NCBI GenBank assembly: GCA_002812745.2
Contig: NCSJ02000378.1
Span: 1 to 39,106, forward strand
DNA: 39,106 nt
From: Scytalidium lignicola
Taxonomy: Eukaryota > Ascomycota > Leotiomycetes
Direction: 5' to 3'
The notes beneath the pieces were generated by a model. That model was not told where the DNA came from, searched no databases, and saw only the letters and a list, made by a program, of their open reading frames with translations. Made by a program: the position numbers and the translations under genes. Below, in pieces: positions 22,576 through 32,479 of the stretch; the stretch's first letter is position 1, and each line of letters begins with the position of its first letter.

Positions 22576-24398
22576 TTATGTTACCGTAACTTTAGTTTCT
22601 CCCTCGTAGATTTTAAGCTCCTCCCTGGCTATTTCCGCTTCTTTCCGAACCAATTCTGCAATATGCTCAGTTCGAGGAATAAAACGTGCCTTGAAAGTTT
22701 CCGGCCTTGTGTCTTCACACGAGATATATTGAAAGATGTCTAAAGTAACCTCGTTGCCCTATATGCGTGCATATTTTTAGTTCTAGTTCACAGCTATCGA
22801 AAGATGATTAGATCTATTGTATCCTACTTACCTTATCGTCTAAGTCTGGAAGTATATCAAAGGGTCACAGCAATCGTGCAATCGTCATGAAAAGGCCTGT
22901 TCAGCCAGTGGCTGGCCACTAGATACGCGTCGTCCCCATCTGAAAGCATTGTGTCCCTTCTTGGTTGGATATGGCCGCTCAAGTCCGTCCAAAAATCTCT
23001 CCGGACGAAATGAGTCCGGAGCTGGGAATTCACGGGGGTTGCGATGGATGGCCCAGACATTACCTCCGACAGGAGTGCCTGCAGGAATGAGATATCCTCT
23101 GTACTCGTCGTCCTTTATTGGCGCACGAGGAATACCCCCTAATATGGTGACTGTTCTCCAGCGAAGGACCTCTGTTACGCAGGCTGTAATATATGGAAGT
23201 GAAGGTCCATCGTCCCATGTGGGGGATCGCTCTCTTCCAACTACTTGATCGATCTCTGCTTGAGCTTTGCGTTGAATCTCTGGCCACACGCACATCGCAA
23301 GTATAAAGCTAATGATAGAGCCACTAGTTGTGTCCACGCCGTCCCCAATGAGGTTGCTCGTGAGGGTGCCAATCTCTCCATCATCCATACCATGATCCTG
23401 CTGGCTTGTGATAAGACGTTTCGCGAAATTGTCTCCCTTGTCAGATGCCTCTTGAGACAGACGTATGAAATAACCTTTGCTCATTTTCGCAGCAGTTGCA
23501 AATTTTGAAGGGATGGAATAAATCCATTTAGGAATTTTGAGCAGCTAGGGAATGATTTCAACGATGTGATAACATGGCATTACTAGATCGACGCCTTCCA
23601 TAATGCTGAGTGCAACTTGAGCCACCGTGTCGTTCATTTGGTCAATTCGTCTACCCCAACTAATAATAGAGACCACTGAGCAGGAATATCTCTCGATGGC
23701 TAAGACGAAGTTGTCGGGGTCCTTGAGAAGATCTCGGGTCAAGACTTTGGACTCGTTGCCTTGGAATGATCTATGATTACGAACAGCTTGGCTACCCACG
23801 GCAGTGTGCTGGATGGAAGATATTTCAGTCAGCTACCCCAGACATCCATGAATTTTGATTAGTCACTCACCATAAGCCTCCGATGTAGACGCCACTTGTC
23901 TCCATACACAAGGCAGACTTGATTTGTCTCCGTGGCATCGATCATATCTCCCATGGCATACATTCTTGGCCGTGACGAGTAGAGGTGGGCTCGCTTTTCC
24001 AGGAGATCTGAAATCATCCAGGCATCGTGACATAGAATATACAGTCTGTGGCCCGACCAGACAGTGATCATGGGATTATCATATTTTTTAGACCACTCGG
24101 CCCAAGTTTTCCAGGGCTTATATTTGGGTGCAATAAAGTAATTCCCAAACAAGGGCAAAGGAAACGGACCTGGTGGGAGCCTGCGTCGCAACAACAGAAT
24201 GCGAACATAGTCTGCTATAAGCCAGGCGACGGGCAATGCCATAAAAGCAATAGTAATGACAATGGGCAGCCCCTCGGCCCTCCAAGTGGGAAGGACAGCG
24301 CTCCACTCTTCTTTTGTGGTATTATTGTCGAAGGCACCAAGTAGGCGCAGGTTGCTTGCTGTATCCAGTACTTTCTCCATCTCTTTTATGATGCACAA
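22576..24398 (-). pseudogene. Cytochrome P450, inactivated (heme Cys replaced, nonsense and frameshift)
   Basis: A second P450, unrelated in detail to the one at 15.9-17.7 kb. Exons are about 24398-23871, 23808-22832 and 22758-22576, originally about 560 residues. The start includes a membrane helix (IVITIAFMALPVAWLIADYV) and the proline hinge LPPGPFPLPLFGN. I-helix GDGVDTTS, K-helix EVLR and FRPERF are intact. Four lesions are visible: an in-frame TAG at 23545-23547 where the motif context implies Trp; the heme loop reads FRWGRRVSSGQ, with Ser (TCT, 22921-22923) where the cysteine ligand must be; a one-base loss in the TTTT run at about 22,888 shifts frame; and a TGA at 22865-22867 in the restored frame, again at a Trp position. 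The frameshift alone could be a sequencing error; the other three are outside homopolymers. A second start, MEKVLD at 24380, is possible. Confidence 0.88.
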
Positions 24399-25447
24399 AA
24401 TTTTNCCCTAAGTGAAATATGACGGATGGACGGAAAAGGGAGAGAAGAAAGGATCTCTTTGCTTTCTACCAGTCTTATTTTCTGGAATGGAAGAAATGCT
24501 AACTAGCTACTACTATGACAGCGTTGATATGAAGGTTTAGGAGCAAGCCTTCTCCACCCCATTGCCCTATATGTGCCCCATGGGGAAGAATCTAGGACGT
24601 TGCGGCTGATTCAACCAGCAAGGATTCCCCACGTCAACAAACCCTCATTGGGCTTTAATGGTGGGACGTAATCTGTCTGTCCATCTTGTGGATGACAATG
24701 TCTCCATACTGGAATTACCCCGATTGTGATTATTCCAAAACGTGGTGGGGCTACTATGTTGATGCTTCCGCCTCTATCACTTTGGGATAGATGCATGATT
24801 TTCAATGCCAAAGGTTATCTATTTGAAAGCGCTGACAAATCGGTGATGTAAAACCAATATTCATATTCAACTGTTGCTACTTGCTCCTTGCTGAAATGAA
24901 AAGTTTCAGGTCTTACTGGTTGTAACACAATCGTCTCAACACGCTTAGAGCCATGCACCCATCTCAGCTAACTACGGTATAATATTAGCGCAGGTACATT
25001 ATATAATTCTTTCTCGTTGCTTTTTATTTTCACTCACTTTCACTTACTATCATCCTTCCACGAACTAGATGGAAGCTGGTTCTACATTGTATAAATTCAA
25101 GTCATTAATATCCCCTGATTCAGTTTTATGATTCGCGAATAATGACACCGACACCGATCCCGGAAAATACCCAGTAAACATCCCGCAAATGCCGGAAGAA
25201 TGTTGGGGAATAATGGAACGCTAATTGGAGACGCGGGGTCACCGTTGTGTTGCAAGATCGAAAGGGACTTCAGCACTGTAACCTACAGTACATCCTGAAG
25301 TCGAGCTATCCGCTTTCTATATTGACACGAGGACTTCGGACAATCTCGTCTGATGATATTGTAATTTATGAAACCAGCCCATCTATTAGTACCCTACCTA
25401 GGATTTAAATTCTCCATAGAGTTAGAGCTAAGTCATAGTCGAGCATA
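24399..25447. promoter_or_regulatory. Divergent intergenic region between dead P450 and regulator
   Basis: About 1 kb between genes transcribed apart, presumably the old promoters of both. An N stands at about 24,405 close to the P450 start. No gene, RNA or repeat was recognised. Confidence 0.45.
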
Positions 25448-28262
25448 ATGTCCAAAACATGTCGATTATGCAACCGTGTCTTCACCAAGAATGAACACCT
25501 CAAGAGGCATGAATGCGCACGTATGTTTGCATAAATTTGCTTGCTATTAGGATTTGTTCTATTGAATGACAATTTAGATGTGAAAGAGAAGCCTTATCGA
25601 TGCTCATACTGTGGGAAATCATTTGGAAGAAGGGACGTGACAGACCCCAACTCAAACTTCTATGTGTGAAAGCTAACGATATCATCAGCGATGTTTTACA
25701 TCGCCACACAAAATCTCATGTGAAAACTGGGTGCACTTGGGTTAACTATGTGAAGATTAATGATTCTATTGCCCGGCATGATCCAAGTCTCTCATCTTTG
25801 GAGGGGACGACACAAGCTTTGAATGATGCAGATTTGAGTTATGAATATTCGGAGGCTGGTCATGGAGTTGGGAATACTATCTCTGGCGGTTCTAGAAGCA
25901 AAGACCGGGGCAGAACACCGCCTTCATCCATCTCACAGGATGCTTCAGCATCATTACAAAGCCTCTCAGGTCTAACACCTGAAGCCAGTCTAATAGGTTT
26001 ATGTAGCCCTCAGCATACGCCAGAAATGAATTTGCATTTACCAAATATATCACGGTCTCCGCAAACAGGCCCACGCCACGACCAAGGCTCTTTTGGCCCC
26101 TGGCCAACTATCGAATCGACTGTAGACACTGAAACAGAGCAGTTATTAAACCTTGAAGAGGACTGATTTAAAACTCTTCCAGAAGATGGAGATTTCATCT
26201 CCAGGCTTACTCCCTTTCCGTTAGCATTAGATCCTGACTTCTATCAATTTACTCCCAATCAAGAACGGGGTCGGTCTCTATTAACAGAAGAGCAAACAGT
26301 ACCATTCGCGCTACAGCCAACTAGTTCAGCGAACCGCCAATCCCAGCGAGCCAGGAATCCATTGACAACAGAACCTACGAACGACGCCACGAATATCAGA
26401 AATGTCACTTCAATTCCGTTTTCGAGGACGAAACAATGCTGGATATCACAACAAGTTTGCCAGCGTAGAACTGGTATCCAACTGCGGGAACGTGTAGTGG
26501 GATCGAAACGCATGAATTTGCTCTGCGACAGGGACGTTGACAATTACATCCTAGAAGGTCGCGCTAAACGACTAAAGTTTCATGAAACCTCCCGTCAACG
26601 ACTTGAAGCTATCTTGGAGAGCAATGCGCGTATTCTTCTTCCACCTTCGGAATCCTCTACTCAACTCATAGTGGAAAGCACAGGTCCAAGCAACACATTC
26701 AGCCAACTCTTTCGGGGAGATATTCCTGCAACTACATTGCTTGATATCGCCTTGGATGTTTATATCGGACATTGCAACGGCAAATTACCAATCATCCATT
26801 CTGCTACCTTCATCACGGAAGCAGCTTCGCCCTCGTTCTTGCTTGCTGCATTGCTCTCCGGATTTCTTATGTTCCGTGCCAAGGGTGCTCCTGAATATGT
26901 GATCCGGATGTTCCCGGTAAGACTTACACACTTCATCAAGTCACTCAGAATTTGGTGACGCTAGTATGAGTACTCATAGCTTAGTAGGTTCTGGTATCTA
27001 TGACTCTCACTGAGCTTCAGTCCTCGACGAATGAACAGGACCAGCCAATAAAGTATTTGAATGCAATGACAACAGCACTCCTGAATTTGCATCTTGGTGT
27101 TCTTTTAGGGGTTAGTGTGACACCGCCTATTTATATCTCTTGCTATATTCTTCATGATTTTCTGACATGATATTTAGAAGTTGGGAATGGACACTCAACT
27201 CGATGTATTAACAGTGACATTATTTACGGTGAGACAGACGATCTGGAGAAGGTTTAAAGTTAACAGTTTCATAGACGGCAGAAGATCACGGTCTGTTCGG
27301 AGCCACTGATGATGTCTTACCTCAAGATTTCTTTTCAGACACTACTCCATTGGAGGTCCAGTGGGCCAGATGGGCAAGAGTCGAGCCTGTGAAACGGTAC
27401 TTATCTTATATATACCATCCCACTTCTGACTGCTAATGTTCGAGGAGCTTAGTTGTAGGCCTTATCAGCTTTGACAGCTATCGTACAATGCGCTTCTCAA
27501 AAGCACCACTCATTAGACCATGCTTGGTCAAATTTTTTTCAGCCTTCTGAAGACAGACTATATGAAGCAGATACTGCAGAAAGATGGATTGAACTAGTTA
27601 AGGGAGGGGCCAATTTTCATCTACCACTCGTTGGAATCTCAACCAATTCCGCCACAGAGTTTAAAATATCTTCTCAAGGGATTTGTGGCATTTTATCTCT
27701 TATTTTGACCACGATAGGTGGGCAAAATTATCGGCTTGAAGACTTTGCTTGCCTTTCTAATAATAAGGATTTCTGCCTCGAACCACCTTCAGGTCTCAGT
27801 GCGAACAGGACTCTAGTCACGCAAACGATCCAACTATTTCCATCTTCTCAAAAGTCCCAAGTACCACACGACATAAGTACTCTCATCTTGTGGCATAGTA
27901 CCTGTGTCATGCTTACCTCCGATAGTCAGCTGTTTGAGTGCGCACTCGGGCTGCACGGGTCTAGTATTTCCTCCGAGGCACTGCTATGTGTCTCAAAGTG
28001 GGCAACAACGGCAGTAGCACGAAGGGCTTGCCTCCATGCAGGGGCGATTTTCAATTTATTGCATCATAGAAGGCTTAGTGACCATGTAAATTTTGGCACG
28101 GCTGTAGGAGCTTTTAGGGCTGCCATTGTCTTAGGCCTATACTATCTTACAGTTCCTCCCAATCTGCACGCTAAAAAGGAGCATTCTCTAGATCTCCTAA
28201 GCAACCCTGACTGGGAAGAGATTGGACGGGCCGGGTTTCCAATTCTTGGTGAGATACTATAA
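25448..28262 (+). pseudogene. C2H2 zinc-finger / fungal-specific transcription factor, inactivated and truncated
   Basis: Remnant of a nuclear regulator with two N-terminal C2H2 fingers followed by a fungal-trans homology region. Finger 1 (CRLC...H, 3, H) is split by an intron at 25521-25577. Finger 2 (CSYCGKSF...HRHTKSH) is split by an intron at 25633-25688 whose donor reads GG instead of GT; splicing there would give the family's usual R-S-D-V-L junction. After a Ser/Thr/Pro-rich linker an in-frame TGA at 26164-26166 interrupts a continuous reading frame. The fungal-trans part follows in exons near 25689-26916, 26988-27110, 27178-27228, 27275-27396 and 27459-28262, with frame mismatches at about 27,395 and at the T run near 27,535. 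Motifs QWARWARVEPVKR and YEADTAERW are typical. The 3' end is lost into transposon sequence at about 28,245-28,260. Its position makes it the likely former cluster regulator. Confidence 0.82.
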
Positions 28263-28522
28263 TCTTTTGAGATAAAACAAATAATCCTTCGAATTGCTCT
28301 AGCAGATAACATCTCTTGATGAAATCCTTTAATTCTATGAGGTCGGCGATTGGAAATATCATGGCATATATCATATATAGTTGATTTTGGAACGCCTGTT
28401 TGTTTTGAGATTTTTCTGACCGATAACCCTTGATTGGCTAAAAAACAAATCACACCTCGTGCAGGGCTTTTCCAATTACCATGATCTCTCACTCTCGGAG
28501 GTGTAGTCCAAATATCTGCCAT
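28250..28522 (-). pseudogene. Tc1-like transposase, N-terminal fragment
   Basis: Minus-strand ORF starting at 28522 with a helix-turn-helix typical of Tc1/mariner transposases: GLSVRKISKQTGVPKSTIYDICHD, followed by an AIRRIICFISKDYSIS segment that is the start of the second DNA-binding helix set. After about 28,255 the same frame runs into the antisense of the regulator gene, so the transposase is cut off after roughly 90 of an expected 350 or so codons. The DDE domain is absent. The junction with the regulator marks an insertion followed by deletion or rearrangement. Confidence 0.72.
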
Positions 28523-28645
28523 ATTCTATAATTTAAAAGCAATTGAATAAGAATATAGTTTGTTATTGGATTTTGAATAGGGGGTAGTCTTAAATTACAC
28601 TTAATTTTACGCGAACGCGACGCGAGGTGTCCGGTTTGCGGAGGC
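28523..28645. repeat. 5' flank of Tc1-like fragment with possible terminal repeat
   Basis: Leader between the transposase start and the DUF3176-like fragment. It ends in a GC-rich stretch (about 28,606-28,645) starting TTTACGCGAA, shared with 2185-2194. This may be the terminal inverted repeat, but its partner end is missing. Confidence 0.4.
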
Positions 28646-29110
28646 CCCTACTCTTACAATGCCTCATCAAGTGGCAGCCCCAACAACGACACTTTCGCCT
28701 GCGCTATGAAGGGCATGAGCGATGCTATGACCAAGAAGTTACGGGGCTCGGTCATCACTGCTAATGGCGCCAATGCCACCAACATCGCAGTCGGGAAGAC
28801 TCTTGTGGTGACCACCTTCATCCATATCGAGTGGTTGTGGATCGTACTACCGACAATGGCCTGGGTGTTTAGCTTGGTCACCTGGCTTGGCACCGCCCTA
28901 CGGACATACCAGTGGCGTATCCCGAAATGGCGCGATAACCCACTGCCTCTAATGTTTCTGTATCGTGAGAACAGCGGAGATACTTTTGTGGATCTTGAAG
29001 AAGATTCCATCGATAACTCGAGTTGAGGATATGAGTCTCGGGCACAGAATGTCAAGGTCAAACTTAGAGTTGATGACACAGGCGAGTTTCGATTTACAAG
29101 CACAGGATAA
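28646..29110 (+). pseudogene. DUF3176-like membrane protein, C-terminal fragment
   Basis: About 155 codons open except for one TGA (29024-29026), beginning abruptly with no start codon and reading into KGMSDAMTKKLR, then a membrane helix HIEWLWIVLPTMAWVFSLVTW, PKWRDNPLPLMFLYR and a final charged tail. This order (MSDAMT helix, WLW...LP helix, PLWK/PLPLLF motif) is the C-terminal signature of fungal DUF3176 proteins, which have no known function. The 5' four-fifths of the gene is missing and the piece abuts the transposon terminus. Base composition is normal, not RIP-like, so it was captured or exposed recently relative to its neighbours. Confidence 0.7.
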
Positions 29111-29472
29111 TCTTAATGATATTAGAAGAGCTAAAGGTTTCCCTTAACTTCAATGTTTGAAATACTTTTGATATCAAATTACTGCTTATATTGATAGTAT
29201 ATTTACTTTTTTATATTATTAATATATGAGTTTATATCAATAATTTCAATTTCTCTTTTTTTCCCCAGAATGATCTCCAGGATAATTAACAATAAGAGCA
29301 TTTTATTTCTGCATACCGTAATCGCACAAACCAGACATCAGACTTTCCACTTGCGACCAGTGGTATTATTTTAATTAGAATACTTTAAGCATGGACTATA
29401 CAGATGATAGTGACCGAGTTAAAAGGTTGAAGGCTCGTTTATGTAGCATGGCATAGGTGTATTCATCGTTAG
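29111..29472. other. AT-rich spacer, no gene seen
   Basis: Very AT-rich at 29,150-29,270, then mixed sequence up to the Copia LTR. No coding signal. Confidence 0.55.
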
Positions 29473-29665
29473 GGTCGGTTCACCTGTAGCACGAAGTACA
29501 GTACACAATTATACATAATATACTCGTTGTGCTATTCCATGGTTGTTGTACGATTAGGGTAGGAGAGTGAAGCTGTAGGAGCTTCGCTCGTTCCCACTAC
29601 CTAATCGGGACTAGCTTACAAGGGCACATGAATATCACATGTACATAACCACTATTCTACCAACA
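29473..29665 (-). repeat. 3' LTR of the Copia element
   Basis: A 193-base LTR homologous to the solo LTR at 15208-15404, ending CAACA on the plus strand. It lies 84 bases beyond the stop codon of the Copia polyprotein, the expected place for the 3' LTR. Its outer end reads GG rather than TG and no target duplication can be matched, since the other LTR is outside the window. Confidence 0.85.
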
Positions 29666-29748
29666 CTGGAACCACTTTAAAATGGCCGTACACTGTAACT
29701 CCCAAAACGCTCAAATCTATAGAGTTTTCCCAATCGCATGCTAATTGC

Positions 29749-30918
29749 TTAATTGGGAATAGCTCCAAATCCCTCCGTAGGATCTTCTGTTCTACTACTT
29801 ACGCTGTTATGTTCTACCCATTCTACCACTTCCAATTGCACTTTATTAGTATCCAACAGTTGTTTCAGAGCATTTGATAGCTTTTCTTTGGTTATAAAAT
29901 CAACTGGATTTGTAGTTCCTTCAATCCATCGTACCTTAGTGATCTAACGTCATTTATACACTTGACAGAGGTACATCATATCAATCATAAACTACTTTTC
30001 CTATGTAGTTCCCAACTTAACAAGGTAATTGTACAATAACCTTGAATCTGTACATATAACTAGTAAGAGGTCAATTTCGAGGATTCCTTCGATAGTTGAC
30101 TTGATTATAATTACCATATCAAATCCATAAGCTATTTTATACAGTTTTAAGGTTAAAACATTATGTATAACCCTTTTGTACTTGATTAATATCTAGTGTA
30201 GTATATTCATATTTCCTTTACAATCTGCAAGTACTATAATATAACCAATTTATAATGATAAGTCTTTGTTATTCATAAATAAAGCATTTGTAAAGATTAA
30301 TAATTATAATGTTTCCTTTTCAAACTTGACAAATTGTATTCTTTTAACAACATTCTGAATTTATTATTATAAGTATTTATTCAGTGATTTCATGTCTTCT
30401 TAACTAAGATCAATAGCCTTAACAACTACTAATAAGTTGTATAATACTTCTAGTTGACAAACTAAAGTTATATATACTCCTCAAGTATATTATATAATAT
30501 ATTACTCCTTGGTAATAAGGTTTTAACATACAATTCTCTATAAGCTTGTTATAATAATTGATTTCCTAATTACAAACTGTAGATTAACATACTAATATTC
30601 TTGAATAAGTGAAATTCTAGTATCATTCAGTTATATAATACTCTTATTAAACTTGATTCTCTTGTTAGTAATCAATGTTTTATGTTCTTTTGCTAAGAAG
30701 TTAGCCTTTTTCAACTATTCTTGCTTAAGTTCAGCAAATTAAACATTTCTAACAAACAAGGTATTATTAGTTTAAAGCTTTACAATACTAAAAGGTTTAG
30801 TATTATACAATAAGTAAAGGTTATATATTAATGGTTTTATAACAAGTACTTTAACATAATAAGAGTAATAAGTTTAAAACTAATAATTTCTAGCTTTAAA
30901 GACTTTATAAAGTGATTT
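29749..30918 (-). pseudogene. Copia polyprotein: reverse transcriptase end and RNase H
   Basis: Reading the minus strand gives a series of family blocks interrupted by stops: FVKFEKETL (about 30,320), a FTNALFMNNKDLS block near 30,245-30,300 (family TDASFxNNKDLS, Asp changed to Asn), IGYIIVLADCKGN, AYGFDMVIIIKSTIEG, ICTDSRLLYNYLVKLGTT with the RNase H Asp, and near the end KVRWIEGTTNPVDFITKEKL and VEWVEHNS, stopping at 29749. These are the tether and RNase H blocks of fungal Copia elements. Many Gln, Trp and Arg codons are now stops. Confidence 0.85.
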
Positions 30919-30923
30919 CACAA
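30919..30923. repeat. Target-site duplication CACAA, left copy
   Basis: Five bases immediately before the 5' LTR, identical to 38707-38711 after the 3' LTR. Confirms one insertion event and exact element borders. Confidence 0.9.
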
Positions 30924-31191
30924 TGTTAAGGCCTTAGTACACTAATCATGTGAAGGGGGGAAAAGGATAGTAGTCTGAGTCCTAGCTACTCCTTAGCTGC
31001 TGACTCTCGTCTATAAAGAGAGGGGTTTCCCCTTCTCTTTGACAAGAGTCAGAGATTAATCTTGTAATTTTTAGAAGAGTACTGAGTTTTAGAGCAAATC
31101 TACACCTAACCAACTACTATCTTATTGCTAGTCTCTGATTATGTTTCAGCCTCCTGGTCTCTTTTCACTCTACGTACAAATACCCTTGACA
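30924..31191 (+). repeat. 5' LTR of the Gypsy element
   Basis: 268 bases, TG...CA. A TATA-like CTATAAAG lies at 31011-31018 within a nested inverted repeat spanning 31000-31052. By eye it differs from the 3' LTR at 22 positions, all transitions. Confidence 0.92.
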
Positions 31192-31343
31192 TATTGATCT
31201 CTCTCTCCTAACAAAGAGCACATGGACCGTTGAGAATCAAGATGGTTAAGACTTGTCGAACTCAAGTTTCATAACAAGGAGAAGCAGAAGGGTCACAGTT
31301 CCCCTCTACTAACTCAACAACACTACAACAAGAGGAGTTACTG

Positions 31344-32400
31344 TTGCTTAATCTACCTTTGCCTTCTTCTTCAACACTTATTTCGAAGAGTTTTGTTTCG
31401 TTGTTAGAGGAAGAGTTAGACAGGAGAATCACAGTTAGGCAACAACAAGACTGCCTTGAAAAGAAGAGAACTTACTTACAAGCTTTTAAGAGGGGAGAAG
31501 CTCTTATTTATGATTCTGCATGGGATGCACTAACTACTAGGACAAATCGTTATGCTGAACCCTACCAGCAACTGAGTAACAAGATTTAGGGGAAGTTATA
31601 ACTCTTTGCTTTAAAATACAAAAGGACTAATTAAAATGAACTTTATACTTTCTTCTTCGAATTATACTCTTAATTTGTTATAATCCAAGAATTAAGCACT
31701 AAGCTTTAAAGAGTTATATACATTGGTAATATGTTAAAAGGCATTATCAAAAGACATTAGATTACTTATGTTATGGACATCTAGTAGAATTATTATGACT
31801 ATATCCGTTAGGATGAAATGGAAGAATTCTTGAAGAATAACATCTTAGATAGCCTTACCTATATCTTCGAAGTTATTATAAAGTTACATTACCTTGAACA
31901 GAAACCAGACTAGAAATTCAATTCTTTCTTAGACAATTACAAGAATATCAAGTTAGAACTACCAGAGCATTTACTTAAGAAGTATTAAGTGTACAATCTC
32001 TTGGACAAACTTTGACTAGAGTTGAGAAAGCAAATTATGTTTTAAGGCATACTAACCATTAAGACAAAGTTGATCAATGCAGTACAAAGGGTTAAAACGT
32101 TGATTATAACTTAGGGAAAAGGCATTATGACAAGAGATATAATTATAACTAATCAACTAGGAAATCAAGGCAAACAAATGAATCAGACAAATGAGACTTC
32201 AAGTATGTCTTAAGTAAACCAAACTCCTTCAGCATAAAAAGTAACAACTGTTATGCTATCCCTCCTAACAACTAACCAACAACAAAGAGAGGAAGAGTTG
32301 TTAGACTATTACTTTCTGAGGTCCAATGCTATCAATGTAAGAAATTAAGCTACTATGCTAGTAATTACTCTTAGACATCCGATGTAAATACTATGCTATT
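31344..32400 (+). pseudogene. Gypsy gag remnant
   Basis: Starts with an 81-codon open piece at 31344-31589 with a coiled-coil-like N terminus (LLEEELDRRITVRQQQDCLEKKRTYLQAF). At 32321-32367 a CCHC zinc-knuckle relic reads VQCYQCKKLSYYASNY; the later His and Cys positions are Tyr, as C-to-T change would give. In between are stops in all frames. Confidence 0.75.
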
Positions 32401-32479
32401 AGGTAAGAGAGTAACAACTGCTTAATAGGAAGACAAACACCTTTTAAGACGGTTAAAAGCAAGAGTTTCTCTTTAACTT

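Noticed and set aside
22949..23248. Plus-strand ORFs inside the dead P450
   Set aside because: Antisense shadows of the P450 coding frame.
29753..29947. 64-codon plus ORF
   Set aside because: Antisense of the Copia RNase H C-terminal block, which gives clear family motifs on the minus strand.
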